64,000 bases of DNA, taken from NCBI GenBank assembly GCA_964020085.1, contig OZ026603.1:30810742-30874741 (forward strand), written 5' to 3'. This document shows, piece by piece, positions 1-31,944 of the stretch. A program made the position numbers and the translations under genes. Position 1 is the first letter of the stretch. Each line of letters starts with the position of its first letter. This DNA is from Micromussa lordhowensis (lineage: Eukaryota; Cnidaria; Anthozoa; Scleractinia; Lobophylliidae). The notes under the pieces were generated by a model, which saw nothing but the letters and a program-made list of their open reading frames with translations, did no database searches and was not told the DNA's origin.

Positions 1-1565
1 GTCTTTCTGTTTCTTGTTCCACAGTATTTTCTGTATTCCTTTTGAAAAATAACCCGTTCCTTTTTTCGGTCTGTGTCGATCTTTCTGGAGTAGTTTTACA
101 AAAATGGCTTTAAATATGAAAGCGTATTTTTTGGATTGAGTGTCGATTGTCCATTATAAAGAGATAAGCATACGGCCTTTAACATACTTTTTGTTTTTTG
201 AAGATTTCACTCGAAACTAAAAGCTCAAAGTATTAACTTGTTTGTTTTAAAAGAGTTTTAGAATCGGGTGATCAGTGCAACAAACGTTTCTAATGAAGAC
301 GTTGAATGGATTTTGAAACGCCTTTGTCTGGAAAGTGTCGCGTGAATTATATTGTGCTCGGCATTAATTTGTATACTTTCTTTATAAAATTTCGAAGAAT
401 GGGCAAAATCCCTTAGCTTCCCTTGTAATATCTTGTAAATTTTGTTGTCTAGTACCAGAAAATCTAAGCAAAAGACGAGCTTTGTGAGTAAAAGTACGTT
501 GAAAATGTTACTGCAATGATGATATATTCAATTTATCCGCGGTCGAGGATGCGAAAATGACACAGCACTAATTGATGCAAATTGGAACATTACCATCTCA
601 GAGGGCTTTTCACGGCCCCCTCTTCCGGCGCTCCGGCACGAACTTACTGTCAAGAGCATGCAGTTATTAAAATCGTTTGACGGTTGCCTTCATTTGCAAA
701 GCCTTACCGTCTACGCCTGTGGAAGGAAGTTGACAATCATCAATTTAGTCACTGGTGTTTCCTCTACAAGACACCCATACTAAACTTTGAGATGATATTC
801 AATAAATGTTGAAATTTTCTTCTGCAAATTAAACTCGGAAATTGGAAGAAGGGCGACATATTTCCGAAGAGAACCGTCGTTTCTTCGTAACTGCAAGAAA
901 TAATGCTTTCTATTTGGAATAAAGAATCCCCTATTATGCGATTATACCTATTCAATTCATTTCAAAAGTTTCAAGTTGGAACCCCATCGAAGCCGTCATA
1001 GACTTGAGACTCTTCAAAATAACGCCCATGCATGTATGTCAAAACTTGTGAAGAATGATGCCTTCCTTTGCTTTCAAATAATATCTGTATCAACAGGACG
1101 GACACATTGAAGTCACTGGGGATGGCTCATTTACTATTCCGCAGTAATTACTATTTGCGTCTTTTACTGTGAAAGCACGGGCTAAATGATTAACCAAACC
1201 ATTCAATTTGCGACATCTGCAAATGATTGTTTGCACTGCATTTTAAAATTCCGTCTCCATGACTTGGACCGCTAGCGGACCGATTTTTTTTATTACGTGC
1301 AACAAGATTATCGAGGCATCGTTTCGAGGCAAGGGTTGCGTGGCAAGTTTTAATCATTCATATCTCTTCCTAAAGGGATGACATGTCATATCAACACGAA
1401 ACACTTTGTTAGCGTTGTAAATTGTTACTGGAGAGTTAAAATCCATAGTATTCGTGGTTAATGACTTTGAAAGGTTTTTTCGCGGACCGCTAGTGGGTTG
1501 TTGATATCTTCTGGTTGGCTGCGCCGATAACTTTATTGCTCGATGTTTCAACTCCGTTATCAGCA
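1..1565. other. Upstream non-coding region of the formin gene
   Basis: I see no convincing coding exon on either strand here; the short open frames lack family resemblance and splice-site support. The stretch immediately before 1566 presumably holds the promoter and 5'UTR of the inverted formin, but no TATA or other core element can be named with confidence. Confidence 0.5.
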
Positions 1566-20693
<19,128 letters not shown>

Positions 20694-21500
20694 CGTTAAA
20701 GTCATTTTAGTAAATTTAAAACAGGCAGTCGTTAAAAGACAACTGAAATTAAGAATTCTTTGGTTTTGCGTCTTTGTTTCAAATTCTTTCATGATAATCA
20801 TATGACGTCATGTCCTTTTCAACATTGGTCAAGCAACTTGCTTTAACAAAGCGCAAACAATTTCACATGCAAATCATAAAAAAGTGTTCTGAAAGCCACA
20901 ATTCTACCTCCAACAAGGTTTTACAACGCTCAAGTCTTATGTAGCATTAATTTATCATCAATTGTATTTTTTGGTTGCGATTTGTTGACGTAAATTACTT
21001 GAATCCGGTATGGAGAAACATTTTTTAAAACGTTGTTTAGTTAAAGCGTCTGTAGGTCGTTAAACAAAGTGTCAAGAAGTAAGTTAGAACGATTTTCATT
21101 TGACATTGAAAATTAACTTTCATTACAGAACGTTCCCTGTTAGATTTCCATACGATGGAGCAGGCATCTTTCGATGGACCAATCACAGTCGTTGAAATCC
21201 CCGTGACGTCATCGCAACTTTTGTATGTCGACTTGCGCGTGGAAGAGAGACTAACCAAGCTCCGCGCGCGTTTGTTTCGTTTTCGTTCGTTTGGTGCTTG
21301 CGTAAATGCTTGCGTTCTGTTTGCTCGTAGTGATTTCTAGCTAGGTCAAATAAAAGAGAATCCATTTTATGCCTAACCTTTCTTTTAGGATTAATTGTCA
21401 ATATCGACTGTTGCTGAGATGAATTACCAGTTATATTGGATCATTTTTTAGATTGAGATATTTTCTGTAATCATAGAAGATAATAAAGTTCAATCCATTA
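20694..21500 (+). other. 3'UTR of the formin with candidate poly(A) signal
   Basis: After the TAA at 20691-20693 the sequence is AT-rich and non-coding. An AATAAA hexamer at 21482-21487 is the nearest good polyadenylation signal I noticed. CRE-like TGACGTCA cores occur near 20805 and 21202, of unknown relevance. Confidence 0.4.
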
Positions 21501-22154
21501 TAACTTCTTCGCGTGCACCTTAAAAGATACTTGGACAGCTAAAGATAGTGATATTTCGTCATCAACACCCTAAGTGAGACCAGGATCATTGATTTACACC
21601 CCTAAGCGAGACGAGGGGCATCCCAGACCCTATCACATGGTCCTTTGCATATTCTTGGGGGTAGGGGAAAGTTACTTTTGATCGCAGCATCCAAAACACA
21701 CCTTTAAAGAGTTCGAAATGGTAAGGAATAAGAATCAAGAAGACTCGACCGATGGTTCAGAGGGCGACAATGACTTTATAGCAATGATATCGTCCTTCAG
21801 GTTGCAAGAAGGTCTGAATAAAAGGTTTTTTTAGTAAAACAAAACCGCGTTACGGAATTAAAATGGACTTTCTCTCGTCTACGGTGTGGAAATATCGCCA
21901 ATTCAACCAAATGTATCGCTTATTAAATTAGCATTCTTTTCTACAGGAATTGTTTTGGTGTTATTTATATAAACTTTTCAGCTGACGTTTGCGTTCTCAA
22001 CAGATGGACAACAAGACGCAGTTGGATAGTACAAATATACTTTTCCTGGATTTTTGGAGAACGCTTTTATCCAAGTCACTATTTTTCATGAACACGATTT
22101 TTATGTCGTTCACCTATTTAAGCAATAGGCCACAAGTTTGTATGGGCTATTTAA

Positions 22155-22228
<74 letters not shown>

Positions 22229-22232
22229 AATT

Positions 22233-22266
<34 letters not shown>
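22155..22266. repeat. Foldback element with GAGGCGC...GCGCCGAG apex
   Basis: Arms of about 46 nt (CAATTATTCCATGAGCGCGC and GTTGGATATGAGATGAT inside) pair across an 18-nt apex, GAGGCGCGTAGCGCCGAG, that is itself palindromic. Nearby spacer (22300-22680) contains further GCGCGC plus CCAATCAGAG-like fragments of the same repeat style. Confidence 0.8.
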
Positions 22267-22411
22267 TTTTATTAAAAACGCCCTCAAAATATAGAAAACT
22301 AGACTACAATTAAAATTAAAAGGCCCAAAAAATCATGCATACGCTCACCATTTTTGTAGATCATGGTATAATGGCTCATATACCATGATGGCTAAGCCAA
22401 TGAAAACTCTC

Positions 22412-22446
<35 letters not shown>

Positions 22447-23230
22447 GGCTGATAAACCACGCGGAATGTTGGTAGAACACTCGAAGAATTCGTAAACCAC
22501 TCGCCTGGTTTATCAGCCTAAAACCCATAGAAACTTGTGGTCTATTGCTTTTATATAATAATTCAGAAGGCGCGCGATTTTTCCATAGGTTTACCGGCAC
22601 AATAACCCATAGCTGATTGACCAATCAGAGCGCGCGCATTGATTTGGTTATTATATAATTATCATGAAATGAGGCTTTCTGACTTCGCACTTTCCGTTCG
22701 GAACCGCTCGTTGCCAGTTTAATTTTCAAACTTTAACGTTTTGGTTTTAATATCTACATAGTAGTCAGACATACTCTTAAAATAAATAACACATTGTATT
22801 TCCACAATGCATGCACACTTGGCAAAACATTGTACATATGACAACTTATATCTTACAAAATGGTGTTACGTAGTAGGCGATAGATTTGGCTTGCTAGTAA
22901 TCTAGCTACAATAGATCAAATGAAAAATGGCATTTCATGCCACACTTTCATTCATAACCAAAGAACATAACTCTGTCTGAACAACGTAACGTTGTTTTCT
23001 AATAGAAATTTATAACTCTCGGTTATATAATAGTTACACCTTAATTTGAGGCGATGGCATTATTAAAGTCAATAAATTATTAATATGCTTTGATTAATTT
23101 GAAGCATGACAATGGTCTTAAATAGAAAGATATCTTTGGGTAGTCCTTAGTAAACTGATAAACACGTTATAATTTTCGTTATGGTTTCAAAGAGTACTTT
23201 ATCAACCTATGAAATTATCGGCCATATAAT

Positions 23231-23534
23231 ACCGTCGCTTCAACTACCTGTCCACACGCGTGATACTTACGCAAATGATCGTAGCTGATTTATCTACCGT
23301 TTGGCAACTGAAGACATGGCCTTTACGATAAAAAAGTTAGGCAGAAATTTCAAGCAACGTGGTCCGACAGAATTTCCTCTATTGATTTCCTATCGTTCAT
23401 TATAATTTTCAAAACTACAAAAGATGCCTGTACGCGTTGCTGATTTTGCTTCGCTTCAAGTGTTTGCGTAAATTTGATTGGCCAGCAGAACATGTTTTTG
23501 TCACGCGTGTGGACAGGTAGTTGCAAGCGACGGT
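23231..23534. mobile_element. MITE with ACCGTCGCTT termini
   Basis: The left end ACCGTCGCTTCAACTACCTG and right end (complement ACCGTCGCTTGCAACTACCT) pair for about 34 nt, including CCACACGCGTGA. There is no coding content. It lies just downstream of the 3' end of the minus-strand TLC gene. Confidence 0.75.
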
Positions 23535-23789
23535 ATCTATCCGTTATAAATGGGCTTAGCTTTAACAAATACTATAAATTATCTTGATTGTTCAGTGTCT
23601 GTGCAGAACGTGAAATCTACTCTAAAAAGGTCTAGTGATTTGCTACTTAGGTTACTAAGCATTTCAATGTTTTTCGTTTTAATGGGAGATTACGGCGAAT
23701 GAACATGGCATTGCCATATTCTCTAACCATTTCCCCAATAAAAACGATAATATTTGAAGCTTGCCAAGTCTTGGTTTACTTTCGATAAA

Positions 23790-26700
23790 TTACATATCTA
23801 TAACTACCTGTCCTTTAATCTCGTCTGGTGTTGAAGATTCCAGAGGTAATATCGCCGGCATATCTTCTTTACTTAAGTTCAAATCTTTATCCCAAAGAGC
23901 ATTTTCTGTAATATGCACAGAGCCAGCAACTCCATCCCTGGAAAGCAAGAGTTTCTTGAGCCCGTCGCTGTTAATAGCAGTGGTCGGCGGTGATAGCATG
24001 GAGTTGTTGTGGATGGGTATGATGACTACGCGAGGAGAGGGCCTGGTAAATTGGCGGGAAAGTTCAGCACACGCGTCTCTGAAGAACCACAGGTCGACCG
24101 CGGCGAAGAAAACCAGACTTAGGAAGAAGAAGGCCAGGGGAACGTAAGACATATTCAAAAGTTCGTCGAGTGATGACAGGAATGCAATGACGATGAGAGA
24201 GACTGGGAAGACTCCTTTTATGGCGATAGCAAGCAGGAAAACCAACACTGACCCATATCTCCTCATTTTCGACTCCTTTCGAGGACTGGCCACCTGACGG
24301 AAATACTCTCTCTCATTCTCAGCAAATATTAGACTTCCCTCGACAAGCAACATGACCACGCCCATGATCGCGTTTTGTTCGTACTTCAGAATCGTGACGT
24401 ACGTTGCCATCGCAACAAAATGGTGGACAAGGAGGGGTTTGAAGTGAAAGATCTCGCGTTGGAAAGTGACAACTTCAGCTGCTTTGAAGATGTAATGACC
24501 AAATGCGATGGAAAACACCAGGCGAAATGATCCGTTGAATGCGGAGAAAGGTTTCTGAAGTACGTCCGAGCTTGTTAATAGGACAATTCCGCATGCTGGC
24601 AATGCCACGCAAAATACAAGGTTGGTAGCGCTGGAAATAAGAAACTAAACGTTGGTGGCCAGCAAGGTTTGAACTTTACTATAATGATCAAAGTTAGTTA
24701 GAGGAAATAAAATTTCTTAACTACTATAGCTGGTCAAACAGAGTCGGTGTAAATGTCTAAACAAAAGAACATTTTCCTGTTATCATTTAAGTAAACCCTA
24801 ATTTGTGATCAGTTGCCTTATTTTGAAACTTCAAAAGGTCACATATTCAATGACTGAGAAATTGAAAAATGGCCCTGGCACAATAACATCCTTCATAAAA
24901 AACAATAAGGACTATCTTTATCACCAGTAACTAGTGCTATGGATAACTTTTATGTTATTTTTAGCGTCTAATTGAACTGATATTTTAACATCTCACTTAT
25001 CACACATAGTATATGACACTTTTGTGGAACCTTAACTGGCTTTTTGTGTTATCTATTTTAAAAACATGGATTTCCATTTTTAGCCCCAGTTTGGCAGGCA
25101 TCTGATCAAACCATATTTGAACAGGAAGATCAAAGAAGCATAAGAAGTTTTTATGCCTACACTTATAAATGCGGAAAATATAGTTTAACGAGCCGATAAA
25201 AAATAAAAGATAGAAGCCCTCCTGTGTCTGTGAATAGAAGTGTTATTTACCATCTTGTTCAGGTGATTTTCCCAGCTTAATGAATTTTGTTTTGTTCATG
25301 GTATGTTTTCCTGTTTATCAAGCGATTGAAAATTGTCTGAAATGACGCATTAGGCCGAAAAATCTAGCAAGGTGGGAGAGGACAAATTAAATAAGAGATT
25401 ATGAACGAATTTATATCGAAGGAAAAGCGAAAAGATTGCCCTCAAAATGTCACTGACTGTCAGTGAATAGGAGTTTGAAATGTTTCCATAATGAACGAAG
25501 GACAGAACTCCTTTTCCGTGGGTTGAGATACAAGTGGATTTCACTTCTAATAAATGATTGAGGATTTTGAAACTAATACGTAAAGCGTGGGCCCATATAT
25601 CTTAAGCTTGATGTTTTGATCAGAAATATTGAATTCCTTTTTTTCTCCGTTCGTCACCACAGTGGTGAAAATATTTAAGTTAAAATTTTCAAGGTACAAC
25701 GCAAGATTATCAGTGAGTATCACATACACACTATCAAACTTTACTACGTAGTTCAGCTCTTGATATAAAAAAAGTTGCTTTTTGAATCATTAAATCAAAG
25801 GGTCGATTTCACTAGCATAAAATAAAAGCCGGCAGTTCATGCGTTGGTTTGCATTTGCGTCGAAGAGCGAGTTTTAGTCTTCCGCTAAATCTTTGACACC
25901 AATTTCACTTCTCCTTTTGCTGAAACTTCAGTTCTTATTTCCCGATGACACAGCTTTCCCAAATTCTGAGTCGAAACTCGGTAAAATTAACCGTTAACGG
26001 CGATCAGTCGAAAGCGACAGTGTTTCGTTGAAGGCCATGAATTGTATTATAACATTCTTCTTAACATAATTAGTTTACTCAAAAAAAAAGTATGTCATAA
26101 TGACAATAGATAATGAAAACTTGGGAATATTCGGAAAAAAACAGAGCAGAACCTTTTAAAATAATGTAATAAAATATAAAGCAGTGGGAACTTTTCATGT
26201 GATTTTGTCACTGGCAATATAAATTATGTTGCTGATGATGCAACGAGGCAGACTAATGGGAACTGAAATTACAGCTGATCTTACGTTCCTCTTCCTGTCA
26301 AATTAGAGTTTGCTGTTCCCTTCTTCATTGTCACACCAGTATTAAAAAATTAAGAACATAATATTGGACCATCTGCCGACTGAGTAAAAACCCAGAACAT
26401 TTTCCTGTTAGAGACTAGTCGGTTGTAAATGATTAAAAATATATCTTATGCGCGCATTAAAATATATGTTGAAGTTTCACTTTCAAGTTGTTTTAAAATT
26501 CAGACTAGTCATTCAAGAAATTCACTGAACCGTGTGAATTCCCCTAACACTACAACGAAACTAAACTGCGAAGTTCTAAATCCTCTATGAAACTGAAAGG
26601 CGGTTTCAGCGAAGAGTACACGTTTTTAAGCTTTCGAAACATAAGCTTTAATTTTGACGACAACAGAATTAAGTTATATTGCATTTCATAAAATACAGAG

Positions 26701-27674
26701 TTTTTCCCCGCAAAATCATAGTTTTATCCCAACATTTACAAGACCGTCTTTTAAACATAACTCGACTCAAATTTTCGGATTTGAAACCAGCTGAAAGGAA
26801 ATAGATTTTAAAACCAGTTTTTGATGCGAACATTGTTTCGAGCAACAATTTCAGCTACCCCAGTAACCTTATTTCCAGCTTGTTGAAAAATTACTTTCCT
26901 TGAACTGTTCAATATGCAAGAAAGTGGAAATTAACTTTAATTTAAATTTAAAAACAAGACGATAATTTTTTTTCTGTCTAAGTATGTTTAAGATGGCTGG
27001 CTTGCGTTGCTAGAGAAAACTTCACAAATATAATCCTGGTACATGAGAAATATTTGGAAGTTTGATTCACAATATTATTTAGAAGTTCTGCCAAGCTGAA
27101 GTTCTAAGAAATTTCCCAAACTTCTCTCTGAAGAAATGTAGTTCGGCCAAAATACCTTTTTGTGTACTCTTTTGACTTCGACTGCTGATTCATATTTAAG
27201 GTTAACGGATAAAGAACAGTCTAAGTTCCTGATAGTTTCACTCGATCGTATCAACAACTTCAAACCTGCCCTCTCTAATGCTGCTTAGTTCAGCGAATAA
27301 TCGTAAGGCCGGAAGTGGCAACAGACGTGTGGCTATTCAACGAGTTGAGCTCTTAAATCGTTTGTCAAACATAAGGCTGAATACTTTTTCAATGCTGAAC
27401 GGATTTTTCAAGTAAACCTCTCAATTCTCCTCTGAAATATTTCACTATACACAACATATACTTACAATCGCCGACAGCAGGAAGGTAGATCACTGGCTTG
27501 TTCGTCGATTTCTTGTTCTCTCTTGCGGCCAAAACCTCGCAGAACAGTGCGGCACATTTTTGGCAAAATAACACTCCATGACACGCAGAAATTTACAGTC
27601 AGTGACACAATAAGAAGGATTTCTAAACTTTTGAGACTCAAAGTTTGAGTTGGGCCATTTTCTTGTGCTGTCAT
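23790..27674 (-). CDS. TLC-domain multi-pass membrane protein (2 exons, 349 aa)
   Basis: Exon 1 runs 27674 to 27466 (minus), exon 2 24630 to 23790. The donor is CGATT/gtaagt and the acceptor tttccag/C; phase 2 joins to phase 1 and the total is 1050 nt. The start is the ATG at 27674; upstream the frame has a stop with no ATG between. About seven hydrophobic spans: residues 13-38, 72-90, 104-120, 141-153, 158-172, 197-224 and 232-252. A His-His pair at 139-140 (KPLLVHHFVAM) and a following Glu in a membrane span (LLVEGSLIF) fit the TLC (TRAM/LAG1/CLN8) fold found in ceramide-synthase relatives and TLCD membrane-lipid proteins. The cytosolic tail (about 255-349) is unrecognised. The family call is moderate; I cannot name a subfamily or substrate. 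Confidence 0.7.
24631..27465 (-). other. Intron of the TLC-domain gene
   Basis: A 2.8-kb AT-rich intron; I saw no nested gene or clear foldback element in it. Confidence 0.6.
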
Positions 27675-28001
27675 CTCGACTGTATTCAGGTCTCTAACTT
27701 TGTAAACAGGCGTTTCTGACTCGCAGCTTGACAATATAGGATTTAAATTTTTCCGCCTACAACCGTTGCTGTCTGGTTTAAAGTGGCAGTTTTGAACAAC
27801 TCGGGGCAATGCAATTCCCTACGCAGACGTCAATTTTTTTATTAAAGCTAAAAAGGGGAAGTCGTGTAATAGTCTAAAAATAATGTATTTTCGGCTCAGA
27901 AAGAACAATACCGGAAGCGGAACTTGAATTAACGCAGTGTCACAAGTTACCAGCGTGGCAGTGTGCATTCGACTTCCGGTGTTACATGAAAACAGCCTTA
28001 T

Positions 28002-28038
28002 TAAGCGTTTCATTCGCATATAGCGAATGAAACGCTTA
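28002..28038. repeat. Short perfect hairpin upstream of the TLC gene
   Basis: Sixteen-nt arms TAAGCGTTTCATTCGC and complement surround a 5-nt loop. It lies about 330 nt upstream of the inferred start codon of the minus-strand TLC gene, followed by two partial repeats of GCGTTTCATTC and CGCATATAGCG. Confidence 0.75.
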
Positions 28039-28419
28039 GCCTTAGGCGTTTCATTCTCCTCTACTAACTATGTTCGCATATAGCGCCGTTTTGAACGAAC
28101 TTTAAATTCTTCCATGATCAGCGCGCTGTCACTCTTTTCGCCAGGTAATTGAGGAAAAAAGCAATCGAACGTACAAAGTTAGTTTAATCAGCCGCCATTG
28201 TGTCACAAAATCTTCCTTTCTAAGTGAATCGTCTACCTTTGCACTTATCCACCGCAGACATCCCGTATTGACCAGGAAGTCGAAATTTATCAAGAAAATC
28301 GAAGAATTATACGCCGATCAATAATTCTCATATTGTTTTTAGGATAAGATTAAGATCCTTGATCGTTTCTAGCTAGCCGGAGCTTTGCTATGGTTCGTGA
28401 GGGAGCCGGGCGAACGTAT

Positions 28420-28790
28420 GACGTCGTGCTTCTTCCGTGCCGAGCTAAATTCAGGAGCAAAAGCACGGTAGAAGCACGGCGTCTGAATCAAATTTTTGAA
28501 TTAAGTTCGGCAAGCAACTCTGCCGTGCTACACCACTCTAGCACGGCAGCGATTCGAACGTCGTGCTTTTGTCGCACCAAGCAAACTTCATAAATTATAT
28601 AAATGTGTTTTGGCGAGATTGCGTTCGCACGGGCGTTAGGAGGAGAATTGTTACGAGGCTTCAGTAAATCCTGAATTTGGTTCGATTCTGGCACGACGTC
28701 TGAATCAGAGTTGCTTTCCTGCCGTGCTACAGTCAAACCAAATTGCAATTTAGTTCGGCACGGCAGAAGCACAACGTCTTAACTGGGCCT
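28420..28790. repeat. Degenerate GCACGGCAGAAGCACGACGTC repeat cluster
   Basis: Variants of GCACGG(C/T)AGAAGCAC(G/A)(G/A)CGTCT plus TTCGGCA and GACGTCGTGCTTCTTCCGTG occur at least four times in both orientations. This indicates a decayed tandem or foldback repeat rather than a gene. Confidence 0.6.
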
Positions 28791-29792
28791 TTTAAGTTAG
28801 TTACGCTGCGTTGCACTAATACTTGGAACCTTTGTATCACGCGTACTGAAAAGGTGTTTGTAATCTATTGCTTAATGTGCTTTCGTTTCAATACTGACGT
28901 TCACTACTTAAATTATAAGTTACAGAACAGCAAAATATTCACCCACATAGAAATAAACTTGCGTGCATCCTATGGCTCTATGGAGTCTAAGCGCATTTGA
29001 CAACATTTCCTGCCCAGCCCTGGGGTGGGGCATTGTTAAAGGCAATTTTATCTTTCAGTCAGTTAAAATACGTACATCTTTCGTTGTTTATTTCTATGTT
29101 TTTTATTTTCCAAAACACAAAAACGTACAAAAACTGAGTTGATAAACCCCGCTGGAGTCCCAAGCTTTTCAAGCGAACCCGAGCTTCAAACATTTGGAAT
29201 GCTAACCAAGGATGGCGGAAAGACGCCTTGAAAGCTTTGCAAGGCAAGACGTTCGATTCGAAAACGCGTGGCTGCTGATGTTATTCAATTTTAGAATGTT
29301 TATAGAGATTAGATTCTGCCAATGCACTTGCCGGTTGCAGAGCTGTCTTAACACTGGTAGTGAACTGACATAGAAATATGTGCATTAAGTCCCCAACGAA
29401 ATTGACTGCCAGTTGTTGCATGATTTGTTAAGTTTTGATACTTTCCGGGGGTGCATTGTTCCTAAAAGGCATGCTTACAGGTATTAATTGAGATCGACTC
29501 AGGGTGCTTGCAACATTTTATCAAAATAATTACAGAAGCTCAAGCGGACAGGGGCGGGTGGGAGGTTGATGGGCTTCGAATCATGACAGGGCAATTATCA
29601 TCGATAACTTATTGTTTACTCCCCCTAGTGGTTAAGTAAAGTTGTCATGTCACGGTAAAAGACAAACCGATGAGGGTAAAAGTCTATCTTCACAGCCTTG
29701 GCATCTAAGCCCACCCTCAATTACGCGATCCCCCTCTCAAGCTCCGCGCGTGAGGGCGTATTGTCACGTGGTTCTTTATTCTTTAATCATTC

Positions 29793-30629
29793 TTAAGGCG
29801 GGGTTCTACCTGAAAGCCGTATTTTGGCTTGGTATTATGTTCTTAATGCAAATATCTCGTTTACGTTTCAAGCAATCAAGAATCTGTTCACTCATTACAC
29901 ACATCTATGTTTTGCGCCGTTTTGTAAATTTTTTGGTGATTTTTAGGTTTATTTGGAGACAGATAGTTTTTCTCAAAGGATTAGTAAAATTTATGGAAAT
30001 AGGAAATTTTGAAGATTTGGTGTTGTTTTAAAATTAGAGTTTGAAGTTAAAAATTGATAGATACACACCAAACAGTTGCCTAACAACCCGAGTGCCATTG
30101 TGGGGTCGGGCAACTGTCTGGTGGTGTTCCATAACCTTTTCTCCCCCTTTCAATCTCTCTTTAAACTTCCTCAAATTTCACTTTAATTCAGGTAAAGCCC
30201 CACCTTAAGGCTGGGGTAAAGGTGAATTTAAGTGAAATTTTGGTAAGTTTAAAGAGAGGTTGAAAGGGAAAAAAGGGTTATGGAACACCACCAGACAGTT
30301 GCCCGACCGCACAATGGCACCCCAGGTTGTTGGGCAACTGTTTGGAGTGTATGTACCAATTTTTAATTTCAAACTCTAATTTTAAAACAACAACAAATCT
30401 TCAAAATTTCCTATTTCCATCAATTTTACTAATCCTTTGAGAAAAACTATTTCTCTCCAAATATACCTAAAAATCACCAAAAAAATTGCAAAACAACCCA
30501 AAACATAGATATGTGAGATGAGCATAGAGATTCTTGATTGCTTGAAACGTATTTTGTAAACGAGATATTTGCATTAAAAAAATATTCGGCCCAGCCAAAA
30601 TACGGCTTTCGGGTTCACCCCCGCCTTAA
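29793..30629. mobile_element. 837-bp TTAA-bounded palindromic foldback element
   Basis: Almost the whole element is an inverted repeat with arms of about 400 nt around a centre near 30210. It begins TTAAGGCGGGG and ends CCCCGCCTTAA. The arms share AAAGCCGTATTTTGGCT, AACGAGATATTTGCATT and AACAGTTGCC(C/T) blocks. TTAA at both ends fits a piggyBac- or Kolobok-type target duplication (family knowledge); no transposase is present. Confidence 0.85.
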
Positions 30630-31780
30630 TACACGGTAAAATAAAATTCATCAGGTTTAAAACCCATTATAACAATTCAACTACTGTATTTTTCAATTCG
30701 TTCACTATCTATACAATTCCGAATTGGCATTCACTTACTTTTATATTATAAAAAAATATGATGGTCGACGTTAGTGGCTCTCTGCGCAATCTTCAAATAT
30801 TGAGCTGGGCAATTTAGATATAATTCGCGTTGGTCGACTAGCCTTGCTGGTTGACTCTGTTCTCGTATTGAGTTTACCCTTGCCCAAGTTGAGGATTACG
30901 TTTTATAACGAGAAATGGAAATTAACAACCGCACAACAGGAAGAACTGCTCAACAAGATTATTCCCAGGATAGGTTCTAAGGTAACTGAAAGAGAAATTA
31001 AAACCGCCTTGCACAGCATAGTAAACCTGCTTCATAATAGTTAGATTATTAACCAAATATATTTATTTCTTTTGAAACGAATTCACATTAAGCTCTGCGG
31101 TATTTTACTTATTTATTGATATTTTCGTATAGTTATTTTGAACTAACCTAGTGTAACTGTCATCGTGGAAGGCGGCTTAAACGCTCCTTCAGAACATTTT
31201 ATTTTAATTCAATAGACGATGAAAGTGAACGAAACGTTCCACATGGTGGTGGCAAAAATGAAGATGACGTCATTCTGAGCACGAAAAACCACTTTCGAGC
31301 CAGTTGACTTATCTCCACAGGAGCGCGTCATGCTCTAAGAGCCTCAGCCAGGCGTATAATTGAAGGGAGGTTTATTACAGTTGGTTTCAGCGTAACTCCG
31401 TATTAGGTAGAATCGGTGGTTTCATGTTACTGAATTTTGTTTGACACAAAACGATGTAAAAAGAATTGAAAACTTGTATCTTTGCTTAACTGATCCAAGA
31501 CTGTAAACTATTCGAGTTGTAGAACTGATAACACATCCAAGAGCGAATTACTCAGTTGGGTGTAGACAAAGGGCGTACAAACGTTTTAACTGCACCCAGT
31601 TTTTCCGCTTTTTAAGAGACAGGGTAATTAATTCCATTTAAGGGAACCATATATTTTCCCAGATACTACGTAACGACACAAAAATGCGGTGACCAAATCC
31701 CTAAATGGTTTCGTTGTCTGTGGAATCCAAGGTAGAGAGTGTTTCGTTCGGAATATTCGATCCAAACCCTTCTTGGAACC

Positions 31781-31944
31781 TAATTTGGTTTTATCAACTG
31801 GGTTGATAATGTGAATTGGCCACCGTAAAGAGATTCGGAAGCTGACGTTTCGAGCGACGAAGGGCTAACGCTCGAAACGTCAGCTTCCGAATCTCTTTAC
31901 GGTGGCCAATTCGCATTATCAAGCCAGTTGATAAAACCAAATTA
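31781..31944. repeat. Near-perfect 164-bp hairpin element
   Basis: Arms of about 75 nt run from TAATTTGGTTTTATCAACTG to TCCGAATCTC/AAACGTCAGC. The loop is short (ACGAAGGGCTAA), with CGCTCGAAACGTCAGC next to it. Divergence is only a few bases, so the insertion is young. It lies about 830 nt upstream of the RFXAP start codon. Confidence 0.85.

Noticed and set aside
1515..1565. Upstream extension of formin exon 1
   Set aside because: The frame is open but has no ATG before 1566; the apparent start at 1515 is TTG.
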